A DNA stretch of 64,000 nt from positions 1-64,000 of the forward strand of contig JAPDOI010001502.1 of assembly GCA_029168955.1 (NCBI GenBank), written 5' to 3'. Positions 58,961 through 64,000 of this stretch are shown piece by piece. The translations under genes and the position numbers were made by a program. The notes below the pieces were generated by a model that had not been told where the DNA came from, searched no databases, and was given only the letters and a program-made list of their open reading frames with translations. How positions within the stretch are numbered: position 1 is the stretch's first letter; each line of letters opens with the position of its first letter. Source of the DNA: Aplectana chamaeleonis. Lineage: Eukaryota > Nematoda > Chromadorea > Rhabditida > Cosmocercidae.

Positions 58961-59336
58961 AGCATAGTAGTTTTTGCGTTGCAGGGTGTTTCATCGTGAC
59001 AAACACGGAAGAAACATATGACACTAGTATTCGTTGTAATGTCTTCTAACGAAATATTTCTCGTGTTGTTGTGAAAACACGAGGTGGTTTAGTACAATCC
59101 CAAGACCCTCCTCTTTGTGCTGGAGTAGTTCTCTTGGCCCTCCATCAAGAAATTGCCTTACTTGGGGTCCAACTGTGAATTAATTTTTTTGCGATTTTCG
59201 TGAACGAGTCTGGGCTATGAAATCTCAAATTTCAGATAAATTCGAAATATGCTTACTATTCAACTGAGAGCAGAAAAAATAGACTCCAGATCCGAAATGG
59301 GGGTCCGATTTCATAAACCAGCCCGGATTATTAGTT

Positions 59337-59814
59337 GAGGTATTGGTAGTAGTACATCCATTTATGGTTTGCAATAACGGTTTTGTGTTGAAAATTTCTT
59401 GATAGATTGGCGTCGGAACGTTTTTGTGATTTTTGTTGAACGAAGTAGTATTTGAAGAGGTCCAAATCTTGACGATGCAGTGAGCCGCTTATCTGCGAAA
59501 ATAGAACGTGTGAAGAAACTTGCTGTTATCCGAAATTGGTCATGAAGTCCGAGTAAACCTGAAAGTAAAATCAAAGTTCCTAGTGGCGAATGGGCTGCGA
59601 TACGTCAGTTTTGATGGTACCACGGCGAACTGCCTACTTCAGAGAACCCTTCTGACGCTTCTTCATAACCTATAGAGCGCTAACTCGAGCTAGATAAAGT
59701 ACACAAAGTTTTTTTTTTGGAGATGTTCGAAGACGCTCTCAGAGCTTGGCTTGGAACGAAAATTGAGCAATCTGAAATCGCGACTTATTAATGTAGGCTC
59801 TGAGAGGCTAATCG
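59337..59814. other. Foldback spacer, unpaired
   Basis: The 478-bp centre between the arms. A minus-strand frame at 59,362-59,574 (70 residues) carries no recognised motif. No terminus, RNA gene or repeat is visible. Confidence 0.45.
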
Positions 59815-60186
59815 TAACTAATAATCTACGCTGGTTTATGAATTGAGACCCCCATTTGGGGCTGAGGTATATATTTTTTGTTCTCAATCGAAAAGTAAAC
59901 ATATTCTGAATTCATCTGAAATTTGACATTTCATAGCCCAGACTCGTTCACAAAAATTGCAAATAAAAAATTAATTTATAAGGCCATTTTTTCCTATAGA
60001 GGAGCCAAAAAATTACTCCAGCCCAAAGACGAGTGTCTGCGGCTGGTACTAAACCATCTCGTGTTTTCTCAACAACACGAGAAATATATCGTAAGAAGAA
60101 ATGACCACGAATACTAAAGCCACATTTTTCTTCCGCATTTGTCACGATGAAACACCTATCAACGCAAAAACTACAATGCTGTGTAT

Positions 60187-60365
60187 GAAACGAACTTGTG
60201 ACACTTATCACAACGGCGCGCACGCCAACTACTCCAATCTACACATGTTAACGTGAGCTGTCAAACCTATAAAGTGCTTAAACATTCGCTGTTAAGTGCA
60301 AAAACCACAGGAGAATTGAACCCGCGCAGTTCACCCCGAGACGGCGCGCACACCAACTGCTCCAA
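60187..60365 (-). ncRNA. Two tRNA-like modules in tandem (right arm), SINE-like
   Basis: On the minus strand, module 1 has its A-box-like GGAGCAGTTGGTGTGCG at 60,363-60,347 and B-box-like GCGGGTTCAATTCTC at 60,325-60,311. Module 2 has GGAGTAGTTGGCGTGCG at 60,235-60,219 and CACAAGTTCGTTTC at 60,200-60,187. Around module 2 the outer 6 bases TGTGTA and TACACA are complementary, like an acceptor-stem trace, while the T-arm does not pair. The boxes are better preserved than in the left arm. Confidence 0.5.
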
Positions 60366-60595
60366 ACTTGTGCTGCACTCCCTCTTCAATTGAATACTGT
60401 GATGGTCCGGCATGCCGATTACTGCGTCATACCCACCAGAGATCGGAAGGATTTGAGACCATTGATCGATCCATAAAGTGCCGATATCAACTATTGGAGC
60501 ACTTCCCACTATTAACTTTTCACTGCACTGTTTTAATATTTTCCTGTAATTGTATCACCCGCAATTTTGTTTGTTTTTGAGCTGAACCGTGAACG

Positions 60596-60705
60596 CTCTC
60601 TGAAGCACAAAGGGGCATTGAGGGGGAGTAAGGGCGTTTCCAGAACTGCTCTTAGGTCGGTCCAGGACAGTGGGATAATTCCGACTGACGGCGTCTGGAG
60701 CGGGA
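60596..60705. other. 110-bp segment present only in the foldback right arm
   Basis: The left arm joins CCGTGAACG to GCGAGAGCCCTC with three bases between; the right arm has about 110 bp there, including AAGGGGCATTGAGGGGG and GGTCGGTCCAGGACAG. No terminal repeats or target duplication bound it, so a deletion in the left arm is more likely than an insertion here. Confidence 0.5.
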
Positions 60706-61741
60706 GCGAGAGCCCTCTAAATATGGCTCTGCGCAAATGTCGCTGGTGAGACCTTAGCGGGTACTACCTTTGGGGGCCGAAGGAATTGCGGATTTACTTG
60801 TATTTTCAGAATATTATGAGTGGAGTTTGAAATATGTGTAATTTCAGGAGGCGTCTGGGATGGAGTCCAAACTGGGAAATTTCAAGAAAAATTCTAATTT
60901 TGAAATTCCTTTATTTTTTTCTAAAAAATTACGAATGTTTCGGAAAGTTCTACATCGTTGAAACCATTCTCAAGCGTATTCATGTGCTGCTCAAAAAATG
61001 CGTCAGGCTCTAGGAGGTTTTTGAAATAAAATTGGAATTTGAGAACTTTAATGAAATTTCAATTTTTATATAAAAATTGAAAATATTCTCAATTGTTGAT
61101 TTCTCGAAAGATTTCCATACACTACCTCATTTTGAATCTGATTTCGCCCGGCAATTAGAAAGGGCAAGAACTGTATTGCTGTGACTTTCACATGCCTGGT
61201 AAAATTTGCCATGGAACCTGCCTTTTTAAATTCGAAAACAAAAACATTGACTCATCTTAAAGACGCGACGTCAGACTGACTTCTTTGAATCTAAATTCTC
61301 AATGAAGTGTTGCATTTTGTTCCAAAAATACTCACCAATATGGAGGAAATTCGTAGTTCGATAACTTTCACATCCATGTTAGCAACGGAGTTTTTCGTAT
61401 TAAAATGTCTTGGTAGGTTGGTGACAGAACGCTCAGCAAGGAACTTAGAGGTTGAAAAACAGTATACGGATGTGATAAAAACAAAACAACGTAGAAAAAC
61501 CATACACTACTACTCTCAATCGCCAATCCTTTCAGACACAGGAAACATTTGATAGGTACCGTAACCCGAATTCCCTTATATGAGATTTTTTAAAAAATGT
61601 GGACGTTCACTAGGTTGTTTTCTCCATGCTGATTTCGAATCCAACGGTTATTCCTGAAATAAACAACTTTGAATCGAGTTATAGAGAAACGACGCCAAAT
61701 GGCGCGCGCCGGATGACTAAAAGATACGCGCGGTATTGTAT

Positions 61742-63389
61742 CAGCATTGTCCAGTATCCCCCATCCCCTCACCGAATACAAAACAGATCGCCTCATCCAA
61801 CAACACGAACAGTTTGTAACTTCGGATGCGATGGCAAGAGAGTGCGGCTTTAAAAAAAGCAATAAACGCACGTGTTTCGATAGCATATGAGGCATTAACA
61901 TTGCCCTTACGTTGATTTCATTTCACCATATCAGCACACTCTTCAATGAAGTCTCCTTCCAATGTTATTATTCAATGAGATATTGTCAATGCCCACAATT
62001 GGTGGTGCTAAAAATATGCGTGTCACACAAAACGAAATCTTTTAGGGTGACAGTGACGGCCCATTGATGCAGTTGGGTGAAAATGACAGGGCCACCCTTG
62101 TCGGAATATCATCCACTTCTGATAACGGGCTTTGCATTCCAATTTTCACTCCCGGTAGGTCTTTGATTTTTCTAGATATAACCTATAGCCTAGCTTCCTC
62201 CTTTCGAGCCGGTCGAAGTAAGGATTATCGGTCTTATCATGTCGAAATCTCCTAATCATTGTAATATTTCGCTATAGGCTCATTCATAGCAGGATGGAAG
62301 CTTTCCATGATGGAAGCGATTCGTCTAGTCGACGCGACTAGTCCGCAATCTTTCGTCACAACATTGCGTGTGTGACGCGAAAATGCAGACGCCACAGCTC
62401 ACCAACATAAAATACGGCATATGAAAAAACATGTATTTACGACACATTAACGATGAGAGAGATGCGAAAATTTTATAAGGATACCGAGAAAGCTCAAGCA
62501 AATTCCACCACATCGTTTTTTTGGAACCATTTGTTGTTTGAAAACTATGCAAAACTTTTTTATTCAGAAGGTAAGGGCAACAATGGCACGAAAGATTTGT
62601 AGGAATGCCGAGAAAAAAGCTTGTTTAGATTCCTTTGGCGTGGTCCGTAATTGTTCGTCTATTTCACGCGAAATTACTATTTGAAATCGCTGAACGGAGC
62701 GTTTTCAATTCGCTTCGTCCAGCGATTTCAGATCGCCGCAGTATTGTTGGTTGCTTCGCTTCGAAGTCGACAGCTATAGATGGGGCTTATGACCGACCTC
62801 TCCGCTACTTGCTCCGCCTGATCTCATCCGAGCAAGCTAGGCTTTACATCCCTTTGCTCTTCAAATTATAAGGAATCAAAGAATATCAGAATACGTTGCT
62901 TAATTTCCTTAAGATAAGACGGGGGATTTTGTTGACATAACGAAAAATGTGGACTGGATCTGCGCCAACACAGGTATGTAATGCGAATTTCTCAGATAAT
63001 CCTCTGACGAGAGACGGGAGATATGAGAAAATTCTGCTGTTTGATTGATTAAAGATGGTATGTTTTGTTGAAGTTGAGCGTAGCTTTCATGTGGAAAACT
63101 ATATTGTCCCTTAAGCACCGGTAAAGACGTAAAGCATAAGCTTGGAAAGTCGAAAGTTACTACTATCGAATCAATGTATGGCCTTCAGCTTTTGGAAATC
63201 AGCCCAAGACTCAATAGAGAGGTCCAGTATAGAGAGAAAACCATCCTGCAACACTTTTTGACATCTACATTCCACTGCAGAAACAAGTAGAACGCACACA
63301 AAGGTAAATAGTTAAGAAATAGGTAAACAACAAGAGTCCTACTCAACTATTGAAAATGTGTCATCGCGAACCCTACAGGTTTACTCATA
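61742..63389. other. AT-rich sequence without recognised genes
   Basis: Short open frames on both strands (for example plus 62,064-62,255 and 62,635-62,871) have no recognised motifs. Local structures are a hairpin at 62,683-62,729, a 7-bp hairpin CTAGTCG-acg-CGACTAG at 62,325-62,341, and a weak direct repeat around 62,459-62,510 and 62,586-62,635 (ACCGAGAAAGCTCAAGC against GCCGAGAAAAAAGCTTG). Confidence 0.4.
62683..62729. repeat. 19-bp hairpin
   Basis: GAAATCGCTGAACGGAGCG (62,683-62,701) and CGCTTCGTCCAGCGATTTC (62,711-62,729) are inverted repeats with 17 of 19 pairs and a 9-nt loop. Function unknown. Confidence 0.6.
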
Positions 63390-64000
63390 CAGGGTGGCTG
63401 AAAGTTCTCGCCCTTTTTTGATAGCGTCACAAGTTAAGAAAACATTGTGGATCAACAAAACGACTCACTTCAAAAATCAAAAGTTTCATCAGATTAACAA
63501 AAATAAATTTAATCACGTAGTGGGATAGTAAAAGTTAAAATTGTTTCCAAAAAAACTGTTAGAAAGATGTCGTCACATTGTCCATTTGATTGGCGTTTAT
63601 CGCACGCGCCAGCCTTAGGAAACCACTTTTTAGATAAGAGGGTTCTTTCCATATCTCAACTCCATAATCGTCAGTTTTGTGACCAGCTGCTTGAAAAAAA
63701 AACCTCCAGAAGAAGGATTTCCATTGTAAAAGGTCTGGGCACTGAAACGTTCGATTAATTCGACAACTGCTGTTTCGTGAAATAGGCTCCGGCATTCTGA
63801 GGCAAGATGTTTGGCCACATAATCTGTCCGACTTAGACTCAATATTTTTTTAATTAATACATCCTGTGGTACAAAATATCATGAAAACAATACGCTACCT
63901 CGTATGCGTTGAAAACATCTTAAATGCATAGTTTGAACGGAATTACGGCTCAGAAGTGAGCGGCCAATGAGGGTGATTTTCAAGAGTGAGTTTGTAAATG
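63390..64000. mobile_element. Mariner-like terminus and possible element running off the window
   Basis: CAGGGTGGCTGAAAGTTC plus TCGCCC begins right after TA at 63,388-63,389 and resembles mariner terminal repeats with their GGNTGGCTGA-AGT core. No inverted partner is present before 64,000, so the element is either truncated or extends past the edge. Minus-strand frames at 63,559-63,795 and 63,630-63,842 overlap in different frames; neither shows a catalytic DDD/DDE motif that I can identify, so a transposase relic is not claimed. Confidence 0.4.

Larger units (their letters stand above)
57184..59336 (+). repeat. Foldback left arm
   Basis: Longer than the right arm because it holds a 317-bp insertion plus a 7-bp duplication at 58,155-58,485; without these it is about 1.83 kb. 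It lacks a segment of about 110 bp present in the right arm at 60,596-60,705. Landmarks shared with the right arm: GCGCGTATCTTTT, CGATTGAGAGTAGTAG, TTTTACCAGGCATGTGAAA, GCTAAGGTCTCACCAGCGAC, ATTTCTCGTGTTGTTG and AACGAGTCTGGGCTATGAAA. Confidence 0.85.
57184..61741. mobile_element. Large foldback-type element, 4.56 kb imperfect inverted repeat
   Basis: The left arm 57,184-59,336 and right arm 59,815-61,741 are inverted copies along their whole length, with a 478-bp unpaired spacer. Outer ends read ATACAATACCGCGCGTATC and, inverted, GATACGCGCGGTATTGTAT. If CAATACC is the true end, TA lies on both sides (57,185-57,186; 61,739-61,740), as for Tc1/mariner-type targets. By eye the arms differ at roughly a fifth of positions, so they have been diverging for a long time and are not an assembly fold-back. 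No transposase frame was found in arms or spacer. The shape is that of foldback elements such as C. elegans Tc4, but I could not match the sequence to it. Confidence 0.8.
59815..61741 (-). repeat. Foldback right arm
   Basis: Inverted counterpart of 57,184-59,336 with the same landmarks in reverse. It preserves the uninterrupted sequence GTAGTACCCGCTAAGG where the left arm has its insertion. Its extra segment 60,596-60,705 begins after CCGTGAACG and rejoins the left-arm match at GCGAGAGCCCTC. Confidence 0.85.

Noticed and set aside
58764..60365. Functional tRNA genes
   Set aside because: A- and B-box-like words are present, but the T-arm and most of the acceptor stem do not pair; tRNA-derived repeats fit better.
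63559..63842. Transposase relic on the minus strand
   Set aside because: Two overlapping frames next to a mariner-like end looked promising, but I could not identify catalytic or helix-turn-helix motifs in either.

Overview
The window looks like repeat-dominated nuclear DNA from a nematode, most likely clade V (rhabditid or strongylid). The evidence is short introns of about 38-73 bp ending in TTTCAG or TTTTAG, dense nested DNA transposons and hairpin elements, and a non-LTR endonuclease relic that I recognise from memory as the type common in hookworm-group genomes. The genus cannot be fixed from sequence alone. No intact protein-coding gene is supported anywhere in the window.

Positions 1 to about 46,112 are one uninterrupted head-to-tail satellite of a 65-bp, GC-rich, CpG-rich monomer, roughly 700 copies, running off the left edge. 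Each monomer holds two short stem-loops. Copies differ at recurring positions, and combinations of variants recur as irregular higher-order blocks kilobases apart. The many 60-190-residue open frames here are an artefact: 65 is not a multiple of 3, so every frame is read through three monomers (195 nt) until the TGA in the GTGGTGAATGG segment. The array decays into deletions and junk monomers over its last 600 bp.

Positions 46,113-57,183 are a transposon graveyard. It starts with a 104-codon relic of a non-LTR retrotransposon endonuclease (46,740-47,051, minus). Next come two copies, in opposite orientation, of what seems to be one unnamed DNA transposon family: E1 at 47,501-50,876 and E2 at 53,474-56,013. 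They share CTCAGAAC termini and the last two exons of an unrecognised protein, both copies being broken. E1 carries a cluster of TA-flanked hairpin elements in which one insertion can be read as an empty site next to a filled site. E2 carries a TTAA-flanked element. Between E1 and E2 lie a related decayed hairpin element and a GC-rich island with a minisatellite rich in TGACGTCA palindromes. Right of E2 are spliced-looking gene remnants.

Positions 57,184-61,741 are a very large imperfect inverted repeat (arms about 2.15 and 1.93 kb, spacer 478 bp) resembling a foldback transposon. Each arm contains two tRNA-like modules, and the left arm carries a later 317-bp insertion whose empty site survives in the right arm. 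From 61,742 to 64,000 there is AT-rich DNA with no recognised gene, apart from a mariner-like terminus at 63,390.

The best candidates for something undescribed are the hairpin satellite and the E1/E2 transposon family.
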